Positions 1 to 8,843 are shown, counted from the stretch's first letter. The stretch is DNA of 64,000 nt from an uncultured Cytophagales bacterium (GCA_913057175.1 CAJXNP010000023.1:1-64000); one strand, 5' to 3'. The notes: generated by a model not told the origin, from the letters alone. Numbers and translations: made by a program.

Positions 1-1
1 T

Positions 2-55
2 GGTACGAAAACCTATGCTGAAAAGTTTGATGTCAAACCTATCGCCAGTGTTTAA
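2..55 (+). CDS. C-terminal end of an upstream gene (partial)
   Basis: An open frame enters from the left edge and ends in TAA at 53-55; the visible tail reads GTKTYAEKFDVKPIASV, which looks like protein rather than random translation. A perfect 7-bp stem-loop follows at 64-80, as expected just after a gene end. Too little is present to name the product. Confidence 0.35.
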   Translation, partial: GTKTYAEKFDVKPIASV

Positions 56-63
56 ATCGAATT

Positions 64-80
64 TTCAGGCGTGGCCTGAA
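64..80 (+). terminator. Stem-loop after the partial upstream gene
   Basis: TTCAGGC-GTG-GCCTGAA is a perfect 7-bp hairpin nine bases after the stop of the left-edge frame. It is followed by only a short weak T-rich stretch, so it is a terminator-like hairpin rather than a textbook intrinsic terminator. It could also serve the convergent gene at 179-1003. Confidence 0.4.
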
Positions 81-178
81 GAAATTTCTTGGATATTAGC
101 TACAAACCGTGTCCCTTTACTTTCGTTTTTTGCCTTGAGGTGGGATAGCCTTTGTAAGTAAAAATTATTGATAGTTTG

Positions 179-1003
179 TCATTCTTTGAGCTCAATCTTC
201 TGTCGATTTGATTTGGAAAACTCAGTGTTCAAGTCAAGCTGGATGACGTTTTTATTGCTCAATTTATAAGATAAAAAGAATTTATTGTCGGTTATATCAA
301 TGAAGGATGTGTAGACGGTTCCTCCCACCCGTCCTTTTTCGAGTTCCCTACCAGGCTGACCTGCCTGTCCGAAGGTATTCCCAAGCTTCAAAAGGTTGAT
401 CACCTCCCCGCTTTTTTCCATTTCAGCAATTCGACTTTCGATGCTTTCATAGCGATGGCAGGGATAATTTCCTGCTTTGGGCTCAGACAATAGATAGTTG
501 GTCATAATCAGCTTATTACCCTCAATCCAATGCAGTTTTCTCTCGCCATTTACCCATTCTACTACAACAGCATTTCCTGTTTGATCACCAAACATCATAT
601 GGCTTTTATTTAAAGCTATCTTTTCCTTTTCTAAAAAGGACAAGGCCTCTTCAACTGTTGAACAATGAGCTAAAATCTCATCTCCCAAATTGTTTTTTGG
701 GTTGCTAAATCCTTTAATCTTTTCTTGCTCGGGAGTTACCGCCGCATCAAAAAATAGTCCTTTTTGGTTTATTCCTCCCTGCGCAAAATCGTCCCACCCA
801 TACCATAGTCGGGCGAACTTATTTTTTGATTGTGGCTCAATCCGGATATATGCATCAACGTCATACCAATAATCCTCGCTATTGACAGCATAAATCTTTC
901 CTGTTTGTGAATCAATATAATAAAGTACAGAACAAGCCATTGATGAAACCGGTATAACAAGACTTACAAAAAATGCAAAAAAGAAATGTCTAATTTGTTT
1001 CAT
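179..1003 (-). CDS. Secreted choloylglycine hydrolase-like Ntn amidase
   Basis: 274 residues, with a Sec signal peptide (about 1-23) that ends directly before Cys24. In the choloylglycine hydrolase / acyl-CoA:6-APA acyltransferase family the nucleophile is an N-terminal Cys freed by processing, so cleavage at Ala23 would produce an active Ntn hydrolase. Family-like signals are the Asn-Ser-Glu-Asp-Tyr-Trp stretch around 41-46 and the TNYLLSEPKAGNYPCHRY segment around 168-185. The SSMAC sequence could alternatively be read as a lipobox. The substrate is a linear amide (N-acyl amino acid, penicillin-like or bile-salt-like) but is not predictable. Monocistronic, convergent with the partial gene at the left edge. 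Confidence 0.7.
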   Translation of the reverse strand: MKQIRHFFFAFFVSLVIPVSSMACSVLYYIDSQTGKIYAVNSEDYWYDVDAYIRIEPQSKNKFARLWYGWDDFAQGGINQKGLFFDAAVTPEQEKIKGFSNPKNNLGDEILAHCSTVEEALSFLEKEKIALNKSHMMFGDQTGNAVVVEWVNGERKLHWIEGNKLIMTNYLLSEPKAGNYPCHRYESIESRIAEMEKSGEVINLLKLGNTFGQAGQPGRELEKGRVGGTVYTSFIDITDNKFFLSYKLSNKNVIQLDLNTEFSKSNRQKIELKE

Positions 1004-1353
1004 CTTAAAGAGTTTGTTTCTGTTTTACAATGATTCCAAACGATTAATATGAGACGGTAGAAAGGAGTAAACTTCCTCATTTTTCCCGGGTCGAAACCTT
1101 GTGTTTTTTGTTTTTACTTATTCATCGTTAATGCAGTCTGATTAGCAGCATTCTCTGCTGGTTTTCTATAATGTATCTAACTCAATCTTAATTTTTTTAG
1201 TATGCTTGAAAAGAACTCTTGTTATAAAAAGTATCCTGAGTTGTGAAAAAAACGAGTAGTGGATTAGGATGTTTGGACAAACTCGGTAACGAACCAAGCT
1301 CCCGCAGACTATTAAATTTCCGTCACGTATTCTATTTTGCTTAGAACAAAATG
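1004..1353. other. Intergenic region with an attC-like inverted structure
   Basis: No convincing gene. The part next to the lipoprotein gene (about 1276-1356), read on the minus strand, begins CTAACATTTTGTTCTAAGC and ends GCTTGGTTCGTTACC, so TAAC/GTTA and AAGC/GCTT could pair around a central loop. This is the general shape of an integron attC site, but the 3' box does not match the GTTRRRY consensus and no integrase is in the window. Confidence 0.3.
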
Positions 1354-1854
1354 TTAGTGGTAATTTTCTATTTTAAATTTCTTTTGTTTTTGAAGTGTTA
1401 CCCCTTCAATCTTATTAACCGATATCAATTCTTCACATCTATAGAGATTATCATATAAATGAATAGTTTTAGCTTCAATCCTAACTTTTTGATTATTATC
1501 AACCAGCTTTTTGTGATCAAACTTTGTAAACTGTTTATAATCTAAGGTATCTAAGTAAATCCAGACAACTTCATTATTGTCAAGCTTTACATGAATCATT
1601 GGATTTTTTAATAAATCATTATCATCCAGAATTTTTAATATTTTCACAAAGCCTGAATCTTCTTGAAATAATACTTCATAACCTAAGCTGTCTCGCTCTT
1701 TGACAAATTTATTATACAGACTATCTGGATAACCATAAAAGCTTCCTATTCTCAACCAAGAATAATATAAATCTCCATGAATATTTATTGTCTCTTTTTT
1801 GCTTTGACAGCTAAGAAGAAAAATTGCAAAAATGAAAATCAGATAGTTACTCAT
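1354..1854 (-). CDS. Hypothetical lipoprotein
   Basis: 166 residues. The N-terminus has a short hydrophobic segment ending in the lipobox LLSC (Cys16), followed by a polar mature protein rich in Lys, Asp and Asn, so it is predicted to be a membrane-anchored lipoprotein. I do not recognise a domain. It stands alone, about 500 bp from the amidase gene and 150 bp from the GH92 gene. Its coding sequence looks more AT-rich than the carbohydrate genes to its right, which fits, but does not prove, a separate origin. Confidence 0.65.
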   Translation of the reverse strand: MSNYLIFIFAIFLLSCQSKKETINIHGDLYYSWLRIGSFYGYPDSLYNKFVKERDSLGYEVLFQEDSGFVKILKILDDNDLLKNPMIHVKLDNNEVVWIYLDTLDYKQFTKFDHKKLVDNNQKVRIEAKTIHLYDNLYRCEELISVNKIEGVTLQKQKKFKIENYH

Positions 1855-2003
1855 TGTGTGATTGCCCTCAATTATTAAAAAGTAAGCTTTATCCCCCTTT
1901 CTAGTTTATTTCAGCAAATGTTTGTTTTTATACAAAACCTGAAAATTTTGTTCTATTAGCCCTAAAAAATCCTTTCATATTATTCAGAAAGTAAGGTTTT
2001 CAT

Positions 2004-4475
2004 CTATCGCTTCCCCCAGTTTTTATTAGGTTGATCGCCCAGCACCAATTCTAACTTCCCTCCTTTTATCAATTCTTCATGATCCACATAGCAATATTCC
2101 CATGTTTTGTCATTCAATGTGGCGGATTGGATGTAGACATTCTCAGGTGAGTTGTTCTTGGTAGTGATGACAAACTTATCACCCGGATAATAGTCCGGAT
2201 TTAACGTGATCTCTATTTCATCAAATATCGGGGATGTGATATCATAGGTGGATTGTATCGAAGCACCCCCATCCATCTGGAACAATCCGATAGCCATCAG
2301 CACTCCTAAAGCACCCATTTGTCCCTGGTCTTCGTCACCATTATATCCTCCATAAGGAGTGACATCTCCGAAGGTAATTTCCTTTACTTCTCTCACCCAT
2401 TTCTGTGAAAGCCACGGAGCGCCACTGTGGTTAAACAGGTGGGCCATCTGACATGAAGGTTGGTTTTCATAATCCACCCAGCTTTCGGCATGTTTGCCAT
2501 GGTCGGTGATAAACTTATTTCCTTTCGATTTTAAAAAGCAGCTGTCGACGTACTGTGTGTAGCGCTCTTTACCACCAAACAACGCTATCAGGCCTTCCAG
2601 GTCATGCGGGACAAAATTGGTATAAATGGCAGAGTTGCTTTCCACAAAACCAAGCGTATTAAATCCTTCCCCGATAGGGGCAAAATCAGCTATCCAGGTT
2701 CCATCCAGGTTTTTGGGATGGATAAAACGGGTTTCAGGATTCCATAAATTCCTGTAACTGGCGGATCGTTGGCTGAAGAATTCATAATCTTGCTGTTTTC
2801 CCAAAGCCATTGCCAATTGACCCAGGCACCAATCCTGGTAGGCATATTCCAAGGTCATCGCAGCTCCGTCTTTGTGTCCTCCCCCGCCTTCTATTCCTTC
2901 AGGCACATAACCTCTTTCCACATAGTAAGTCATGCCACCTCCTGATGGGTGATCTCCATGTTCATATCCTGCCCGGTCCCGGATCCCTCCAACGAAGGCA
3001 TTTTTGTGCAACCCTTCGTAGGCTTTTTCGGAATCGAAATTTCTGATGCCTTTATTGTAGGCTGTTGCAAAGAAAGAAACAGCCGGATCCCCGATCATGA
3101 CATAGGTAAAATTTCCACCGGAAGGTCCACGAGGGATCAAACCACCATGCTCGTACATTTCCACCATGCTGTTACAAAAGTCATTCATGATCTCCGGATA
3201 TACCGTCGACCACAGCACATTCAGTGTCCATTGACTTCCCCACAGCGCATCAAAATTATATTGCTGGTGTTTTGGATTTCCCTGTTGATCAAGGGGCACC
3301 TGGCGGATGAAGGGCTCAGACCCGGTCATATCACAATACGAACCATCAACATCGCTGACAATTCTTCGTCCAAGTAGTGCATGCCACAGGTCGGTATACA
3401 ACTTAGTTTTCTGTTGTTCAGTACCTCCTTTCACTTTTATTCTCCCCAGGTAGCTATTCCATTCTTCTTTGGAATCGTCAACTACCTGATCAAAATCCCA
3501 ATGAGATAACTCTGTCTTCAAGTTAAGTCGGGCCTGCTCAATTCCTGTATAAGCGAGCGCTACTTTCATTTGAATGATCTCTGATTGACTTTCGTCGAAT
3601 TGAACGTATGCACCTACATCCTTACCATAAACCTGATGAATAGATCCTTGCTTCAATTCTCCCTTTTCCCAGCCACCAAAACCGGATATGGGCTGATCAA
3701 AGCGGGCAACAAAATATACATAGGTTGGCTTGGGTCTTCTTCTCGTAGAAGACATGATGCTGTACCCGGCAATTTCATGTTCATTGATCCATTCAACCCT
3801 GGCGGAATCCATACCGGAATGACCCAGGTAAGCGCCCACATCAAACAGGATATATTTACCGGTATCCTTTGGATAGCTATAGCGGTGAAAACCTACCCTT
3901 TTGGTAGAAGTTAATTCTGCCCGGATGTTGTAATCTTTCAGATAAGTGCTGTGATATCCGGGGCTTGCCTTTTCATCTTCGTGGCTGAAAGATGATTTAT
4001 ACGCTTCCATTCCTAAATGACCCTTCATTTCACCTGTTGTCGGCATTACCGGAATACCTGACATCTGCCAGGCATGAATATGGGAAAAACATCGTATGTG
4101 TAGGCTGTCATACAGATAACCCGAATTCCAGCTTCCCTTTACCCATGTATCCGGACTGAGGTTGACCATCCCAAACGGACGGGAAGCAGAAGAAAAATAA
4201 AACCAACGGGATTTATGGGTATCGATAAAGGGATTTACATAATCGGATGGTTGAAATGAATCATTTTCAATCACCGGATTTGTGCAATAAAGCAAGGAAA
4301 GAAGGAATACTGTTCCTAAGTGAAGTTTGAATGATTTATTTTTCTGCTGACCTGTAACAGTTCGGGTGACAAAAAGAAAAACATTCCTAATTAAAGTATC
4401 CATGTTACCGGAACTATCATAGCTAAGTTTTGAAAGCATTTTAAAATCTCTGTACCCCTTATACTTTATTCTCAT
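2004..4475 (-). CDS. GH92 family glycosidase (alpha-mannosidase type), lipoprotein
   Basis: 823 residues. The GH92 hallmarks are present in order: YVNPFIDT (about 81-88), RPFGMVNLSPDT, CFSHIHAWQMSG, a long (alpha/alpha)6-barrel region, and GYNGDEDQGQMGA near 725, the equivalent of the GNDDxGQMSAW metal/catalytic-base motif. Family members are Ca-dependent exo-alpha-mannosidases. A lipobox (LLSLLYC, Cys64) predicts surface or periplasmic anchoring. The start is uncertain: with the first ATG the n-region before the hydrophobic core is unusually long, and Met13 or Met25 are alternatives. The catalytic motif is atypical (GDEDQGQMGA, and the usual Ser-Ala-Trp is replaced), suggesting a divergent subfamily whose substrate may not be mannose. 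It lies 270 bp downstream of the dehydratase gene on the same strand. Confidence 0.88.
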   Translation of the reverse strand: MRIKYKGYRDFKMLSKLSYDSSGNMDTLIRNVFLFVTRTVTGQQKNKSFKLHLGTVFLLSLLYCTNPVIENDSFQPSDYVNPFIDTHKSRWFYFSSASRPFGMVNLSPDTWVKGSWNSGYLYDSLHIRCFSHIHAWQMSGIPVMPTTGEMKGHLGMEAYKSSFSHEDEKASPGYHSTYLKDYNIRAELTSTKRVGFHRYSYPKDTGKYILFDVGAYLGHSGMDSARVEWINEHEIAGYSIMSSTRRRPKPTYVYFVARFDQPISGFGGWEKGELKQGSIHQVYGKDVGAYVQFDESQSEIIQMKVALAYTGIEQARLNLKTELSHWDFDQVVDDSKEEWNSYLGRIKVKGGTEQQKTKLYTDLWHALLGRRIVSDVDGSYCDMTGSEPFIRQVPLDQQGNPKHQQYNFDALWGSQWTLNVLWSTVYPEIMNDFCNSMVEMYEHGGLIPRGPSGGNFTYVMIGDPAVSFFATAYNKGIRNFDSEKAYEGLHKNAFVGGIRDRAGYEHGDHPSGGGMTYYVERGYVPEGIEGGGGHKDGAAMTLEYAYQDWCLGQLAMALGKQQDYEFFSQRSASYRNLWNPETRFIHPKNLDGTWIADFAPIGEGFNTLGFVESNSAIYTNFVPHDLEGLIALFGGKERYTQYVDSCFLKSKGNKFITDHGKHAESWVDYENQPSCQMAHLFNHSGAPWLSQKWVREVKEITFGDVTPYGGYNGDEDQGQMGALGVLMAIGLFQMDGGASIQSTYDITSPIFDEIEITLNPDYYPGDKFVITTKNNSPENVYIQSATLNDKTWEYCYVDHEELIKGGKLELVLGDQPNKNWGKR

Positions 4476-4496
4476 TGTTCTATCCAGTAAAAATGT

Positions 4497-4679
4497 TCAG
4501 GTTGAACGGCTGATGTAAAAAACGAGCCTTGAGATGTAAAAGGCAAGCAAATAATAACATTTACATATCAGAAAGTCTGGGCAAACCTGATGGTGAGCCC
4601 AAGGACCAAAGCTCGGATTATTTTTGATTTCCAAATTGACCTCGGACAGAGCAAAGTGTTCGAAAAAATTTGTATCCAA
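4497..4679 (-). CDS. Doubtful small ORF
   Basis: A 60-codon frame between the GH92 and dehydratase genes. The first two-thirds (NFFEHFALSEVNLEIKNN and onward) has a protein-like composition with Trp, His and Cys residues, while the C-terminus is simply hydrophobic/aromatic. I know no function, and it has no clear ribosome binding site. It may be a remnant of a degraded repeat or gene rather than an expressed protein. Confidence 0.2.
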   Translation of the reverse strand: MDTNFFEHFALSEVNLEIKNNPSFGPWAHHQVCPDFLICKCYYLLAFYISRLVFYISRST

Positions 4680-4703
4680 TTCCTCAGTAGTCCAATAGAT
4701 AAT

Positions 4704-4728
4704 GGTACGCTTTTAAAAAAAGCGCACC
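4704..4728 (-). terminator. Hairpin downstream of the dehydratase gene
   Basis: On the minus strand GGTGCGCTTTT-TTT-AAAAGCGTACC forms an 11-bp stem (one G-T pair) 18 bases after the stop of the enolase-superfamily gene. There is no U-tract after the stem, so it is a terminator or 3'-end stabilising hairpin by position only. Confidence 0.45.
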
Positions 4729-4745
4729 ATTGAATTTTCTAACCA

Positions 4746-6167
4746 TTAACTCCATATCCTGTCCCATGACCGGTCTTCGTTCCATTCGGTGGTCGGAGCG
4801 AAGTATTTTGTATCGGGTGTCAGATGAGCCTTAACAACATCTTCATTCAATTCCACACCTAACCCAGGCGTTTCCGGCACTTTCACAAATCCTTTATTGA
4901 CAATCGGTTTTTCAATTCCCTTCACCAGGTCCTCCCACCAGGGAATGTCAACCGAATGATGCTCAAGAGCAACAAAATTTTGCGTAGCCGCCGCACTATG
5001 CACATTCGCCATGAAGGATACCGGTGTACCGGCAAAATGTAACGCCATGGCTATCCCATGTTCCTCAGCGTAATCACCGATTTTCTTGGTTTCCAAAATT
5101 CCTCCAGCTGATGCCAGGTCCGGATGGACCATATCGACTGCCCGGTTATCGATCAGCTTAATGAATTCTTCTTTCAGGTAAATATCTTCTCCGGTCAGGG
5201 TTGGTGTGTTGATGGCCAGGGTGATTTCCCGCCATTGGTCGGTGTATTTCCAGGGGATCAGGTCCTCCAGCCAGGCCAGCCGATAGGGTTCCAGGGCATT
5301 CCCCAACCGAATGCATTCATTCACTCCAATATGACCAAAATGATCTGCGGCAAGCGGCACTTCGTAACCAATAATACTTCTCACCGCATCGACATAGGCA
5401 ACTAACTGTTCCAAACCCTTATCCGTTATCTGAACCCGGGTAAACGGATGTTCGGTAGATCCATATTCCATAGGTGTAGCACTCCATTGTCGCTTAATAT
5501 CCCAGGCATTTTTGTTCACAATTGTTCCGGGCTCGTCAGAAACCATGTGAATGCCAAAATCCATCTTTAAAAATGTATATCCCTGATCAACACGATCTTT
5601 CATTCGTTTAGCATAAACTTCTGCATCATCGGAAGAAGCCGTATCACAATAAATTTTTACTTCATCGCGGTATTTACCACCTAATAATTGATAGACAGGA
5701 ACGCCATACGCTTTCCCGGCCAAATCCCAAAGCGCCATCTCCACACCGGAAACTCCCCCACCCTGTCTGCCATGATAGCCAAATTGTTTGATGGTTTTAA
5801 ACAGCATCTCCACATTACAGGGGTTCTTTCCAAGCAATCTTGACTTCAGAAACAAGGCGTATCTTGCACTGGCGCCATCACGCACTTCACCCAATCCATA
5901 GATCCCCTGGTTGGTATCGATCCGGATAATCGGGCATCGCATCGGTGCGCGGTCTACTTCTGCAATTCGCATGTCGGTAATCTGCAGATCAGAAGGGGCG
6001 GAATAGCGGTTGACTTTCTGGGTTGCATAGGCAACATCGTCTTCCGTGGTTTTAAACATAAAACCTAGGGCTAAACCTCCGGCAACCGCTTTTTTGAAAA
6101 ACGATCGCCTTTTTTCGGTTTCTGGATTAGAATTGTGGTTCACAGTGGGTTGATAGGATTCATTCAT
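4746..6167 (-). CDS. Tat-exported mandelate racemase/muconate lactonizing-type dehydratase
   Basis: 473 residues. The N-terminus carries a twin-arginine signal (KRRSFFKKAVAGG, about 19-31) followed by a short hydrophobic stretch. The rest is an enolase-superfamily protein: capping domain from about 58, then a TIM barrel with FLKMDFG on strand 2, the metal ligands AADHFG, WLEDLIPW and TGEDIY, and LHFAGTP near the C-terminus. These match acid-sugar dehydratases of the MR subgroup (galactonate/rhamnonate/fuconate type), which abstract the alpha proton of an aldonic acid and yield a 2-keto-3-deoxy acid. The exact sugar cannot be read off. It is divergent from the BASS-rraA pair with only 110 bp between them, so the three are probably co-regulated. 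Export of such an enzyme is unusual, as most relatives are cytosolic. Confidence 0.85.
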   Translation of the reverse strand: MNESYQPTVNHNSNPETEKRRSFFKKAVAGGLALGFMFKTTEDDVAYATQKVNRYSAPSDLQITDMRIAEVDRAPMRCPIIRIDTNQGIYGLGEVRDGASARYALFLKSRLLGKNPCNVEMLFKTIKQFGYHGRQGGGVSGVEMALWDLAGKAYGVPVYQLLGGKYRDEVKIYCDTASSDDAEVYAKRMKDRVDQGYTFLKMDFGIHMVSDEPGTIVNKNAWDIKRQWSATPMEYGSTEHPFTRVQITDKGLEQLVAYVDAVRSIIGYEVPLAADHFGHIGVNECIRLGNALEPYRLAWLEDLIPWKYTDQWREITLAINTPTLTGEDIYLKEEFIKLIDNRAVDMVHPDLASAGGILETKKIGDYAEEHGIAMALHFAGTPVSFMANVHSAAATQNFVALEHHSVDIPWWEDLVKGIEKPIVNKGFVKVPETPGLGVELNEDVVKAHLTPDTKYFAPTTEWNEDRSWDRIWS

Positions 6168-6277
6168 AGCAGTTATTGTTTTTTTCTTCAGTAAAGAGAT
6201 TGAATATCACTAATTTTTGAAAAATCACTTTTAGTTTTTATGTTCAATGTTTTTGCTCTACACCTATTCAATTTACT
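6168..6277. promoter_or_regulatory. Shared divergent promoter region with a small palindrome
   Basis: This 110-bp gap must hold promoters for both the dehydratase (left) and transporter (right) genes. It contains the perfect palindrome ATTTTTGAAAAAT at 6213-6225 flanked by near-direct ATCACT repeats, a possible operator. The assignment rests on position and symmetry only. Confidence 0.35.
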
Positions 6278-7639
6278 ATGAACGGATCAATAAATTGGTA
6301 TAAAATCCTTCAGATTATTTCTTTATTATGCCTTCTGATCGTCATTATTCTGTTTTTTACCGGAAACAAAAGTGCGACCGCCCCATTTCTGACTGCTTTC
6401 TTCATTTTGCTTGCCATGGGGATCCGTGGAAATGAAAACCTGAAAGGGTTTTCCTACACATTCTGGATTTTTGCCGGGGTCGCTGCGGCCATGTACTATC
6501 CTGAATATTTCACAAGTTACGGTTCGCTTGAATTCAAAATTTTTATCGTTCCCCTTCTACAGATCATCATGTTTGGAATGGGTACAACCATGACACTGGA
6601 CGATTTCAAGGGAGTGATCAAAATGCCGAAAGGTGTTTTAATCGGTCTGGCATGTCAGTTTACCATCATGCCGATTGTGGGAATCGGGATCGCCACACTA
6701 TTTGATTTCCCTCCGGAAATTGCGGCCGGGATTATTTTGGTGGGTTCATCGCCAAGTGGCTTGGCATCCAATGTCATGGCCTATATCGCCAAAGCCAACC
6801 TGGCATTGTCAATCACTTTAACGGCATGTGCGACTTTACTGGCTCCACTGGTCACACCATCATTAATGAAATTTCTGGGTGGACAGTTCATTCCAATTGA
6901 TTTCTGGGACATGATGATCAATATCATACAGATGGTTATTATTCCCATTGTCGCCGGACTTATTTTCAACTACATCTCTCACGGCAGGATTTCCTATTTT
7001 AAAGGTTCATCAGGTAAAAAAATAGTAAATGTAATTCTCGGGTTGCTGGTCTTCACCGTCCTCTTCACCATCATTGGGATTTTGTTTCAGCCCATCGTGA
7101 ATGAAGACATAACGTATTCCCAAACATTGGAATGGACGCATCTCTCCTCACTGATTTGGGTGATGTTAAAAGCTGCGGCTTTAACGTTTCTATTGCCTGC
7201 CGTTTTGGCCTTGATCATTCACTACTTCAGCAAAGCACAACTGGTTTATCAATACATGCCTTTGGTCTCCATGGTGGGAATTGCCATTATTATTACCATT
7301 ATCACTGCATTGGGAAGGGATAACCTGCTGTCCATCGGACTGGCCTTGATTCTCGCCTGCTTGCTTCACAACATGACGGGGTACTTCCTCGGTTATTGGT
7401 TTTGCAAATTGGTGGGACTGGATGAAAAGTCCTGCCGAACGATCTCACTCGAAGTTGGCCTCCAAAATGCAGGAATGGCTTCAGCCCTCGCCCAGGTAAT
7501 GGACAAAGTGGCCACTGTTGGATTGGCTCCTGCTGTCTTTGGTCCGATGATGAACATTACCGGCTCAACTGTAGCCATTTGGTGGCGACGAAAAAAACCC
7601 AAAGAAGAAAAAGAATTAGCTTCAATTAAAACTTCCTGA
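6278..7639 (+). CDS. BASS-family sodium:organic acid symporter
   Basis: 453 residues, almost entirely membrane-embedded with about ten hydrophobic segments. BASS (bile acid:sodium symporter) signatures are the GMGTTMTLDDF motif (about 107-117), the SSPSGLASNVMAYIAKAN stretch with discontinuous-helix residues, and EVGLQNAGMASALA near the C-terminus, corresponding to the sodium/substrate site. Family members carry bile acids, pantothenate, and in plants pyruvate (BASS2). Because it sits between a sugar-acid dehydratase and an RraA-type aldolase, a small keto acid or sugar acid is a more likely cargo than a bile acid (inference). It is followed by rraA with a 2-base gap, indicating one transcript. 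Confidence 0.87.
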   Translation: MNGSINWYKILQIISLLCLLIVIILFFTGNKSATAPFLTAFFILLAMGIRGNENLKGFSYTFWIFAGVAAAMYYPEYFTSYGSLEFKIFIVPLLQIIMFGMGTTMTLDDFKGVIKMPKGVLIGLACQFTIMPIVGIGIATLFDFPPEIAAGIILVGSSPSGLASNVMAYIAKANLALSITLTACATLLAPLVTPSLMKFLGGQFIPIDFWDMMINIIQMVIIPIVAGLIFNYISHGRISYFKGSSGKKIVNVILGLLVFTVLFTIIGILFQPIVNEDITYSQTLEWTHLSSLIWVMLKAAALTFLLPAVLALIIHYFSKAQLVYQYMPLVSMVGIAIIITIITALGRDNLLSIGLALILACLLHNMTGYFLGYWFCKLVGLDEKSCRTISLEVGLQNAGMASALAQVMDKVATVGLAPAVFGPMMNITGSTVAIWWRRKKPKEEKELASIKTS

Positions 7640-7641
7640 CT

Positions 7642-8568
7642 ATGAAAACACACATTCAACTGCTGATCATCCTGATTGGCGGATTCATTGCTATCAATTC
7701 TAATTCACAAAGTATTAGCAAAGAAGAACTCATTTTTCTCACAGAAGAATGGACAGGAGAACGTTTCGAAGACGGACGACCTAAGCTTCCTGATGATCTG
7801 CTAGAAAGGGCCAAAAACATCTCCATCGAAGAAGCCTGGGGATATTTGCGGAACAAAGGGTTCAACAACCAGTTTGAAGGGGAGTGGCTCATGCTCCATG
7901 AAAATGATGCATTTGTGGGCAGGGCGCTGACAGCAACCTACGTTCCCAGCCGGCCGGACCTGATGCAGCGAATGGTAGATGAAGGTCATAAAAACGGAAG
8001 AATTGGCCCAATGAATTCATGGCCGATTGATATGTTGCAGGAAGGTGATGTTTATGTCGCTGATGTCTTTGGCAAAATTGTCGATGGCACACTGATCGGC
8101 GACAACCTAGGCAATGCGATTTACGCCAAGTCAAAAACCGGAGTAGTTTTTTACGGTGGTTCGCGCGACCTGGAAGGCCTGGCGGAAATTGACGGTTTCA
8201 ATGCATTTGTCAAAGGCTGGGACCCAAGCTATCTGAGGGAAGTGATGCTTTCGGGACTGAATACACCAACCCGAATCGGAAAAGCGATTGTTTTGCCGGG
8301 AGACCTTGTTTTGGCAAAAAGAGAAGGAGTCATTTTCATTCCTTCGCATCTTGCTCAGGATGCGATCATCAATTCGGAGTTTGTTTCACTGAGGGACAAA
8401 TTCGGCCATCAAATGTTGCGGGAAGGAAAATACACTCCCGGTCAGATCGACACGCAATGGACAGATGACATCAAAGAAGCCTTCCTGAAATGGCTGGATG
8501 ACAATGAAGATGCCCTCCCCATGACGAGAAAGGAGCTGGATGAGTACATGAAGGAGAGGAATTGGTAA
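7642..8568 (+). CDS. RraA-type aldolase/decarboxylase with signal peptide
   Basis: 308 residues with a Sec signal peptide (hydrophobic 5-20, likely cleavage after NSNSQ). The RraA fold covers about 95-250: GNAIYAKSKTGVVFYGGSRDLEGL holds the conserved Arg-Asp pair, followed by PGDLVLAKREGVIFIP. In the HMG/CHA aldolase branch of this fold these residues position divalent metal and a pyruvate-like substrate; some members decarboxylate oxaloacetate, while E. coli RraA itself lost activity and binds RNase E. A C-terminal helical extension (about 255-308) exceeds the usual 160-residue RraA core. Export argues against an RNase E role. It is cotranscribed with the BASS gene and likely cleaves or decarboxylates the product of the neighbouring dehydratase. 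Confidence 0.82.
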   Translation: MKTHIQLLIILIGGFIAINSNSQSISKEELIFLTEEWTGERFEDGRPKLPDDLLERAKNISIEEAWGYLRNKGFNNQFEGEWLMLHENDAFVGRALTATYVPSRPDLMQRMVDEGHKNGRIGPMNSWPIDMLQEGDVYVADVFGKIVDGTLIGDNLGNAIYAKSKTGVVFYGGSRDLEGLAEIDGFNAFVKGWDPSYLREVMLSGLNTPTRIGKAIVLPGDLVLAKREGVIFIPSHLAQDAIINSEFVSLRDKFGHQMLREGKYTPGQIDTQWTDDIKEAFLKWLDDNEDALPMTRKELDEYMKERNW

Positions 8569-8605
8569 AGCGCATTGGTAAATCTGTGAAAAAATAGACA
8601 AGAGA

Positions 8606-8779
8606 AGAAATTCCCGGACTCGCCTGTGCTGAATTTATTTCAGCATTCGGGATCCCCAGAAGTAGCTTACCAAGTACATATTAGGAGGGTGTTTTTGAGT
8701 CCTCTGATATTTGCAACACCCCTGAGCTAGCGGGAGACACCGGAACAAGTCCGGTGATTGTCGCTTTTATTGTTTTTTT
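8606..8779 (+). repeat. Structured intergenic repeat, copy 1
   Basis: Begins AGAAATTCCCGGAC, contains GAAGTAGCTTACCAAGT, and ends in a perfect hairpin CACCGGA-ACAAG-TCCGGTG (8738-8756) followed by TTTTATTGTTTTTTT. An internal hairpin TGCTGAA-TTTAT-TTCAGCA lies at 8628-8645. A second diverged copy starts 238 bp downstream with the same ends and overall length. The hairpin plus T-run could also terminate the rraA transcript. Confidence 0.6.
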
Positions 8780-8843
8780 GCTAAGATGTCAAGAGGGAGA
8801 TATTTAGCTTTGAATATTTAAGAAAAAGTAAAGTAATAAGAGC

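Noticed and set aside
2810-3377. Frames antisense to the GH92 gene
   Set aside because: Shadows of a well-supported glycosidase with no features of their own.
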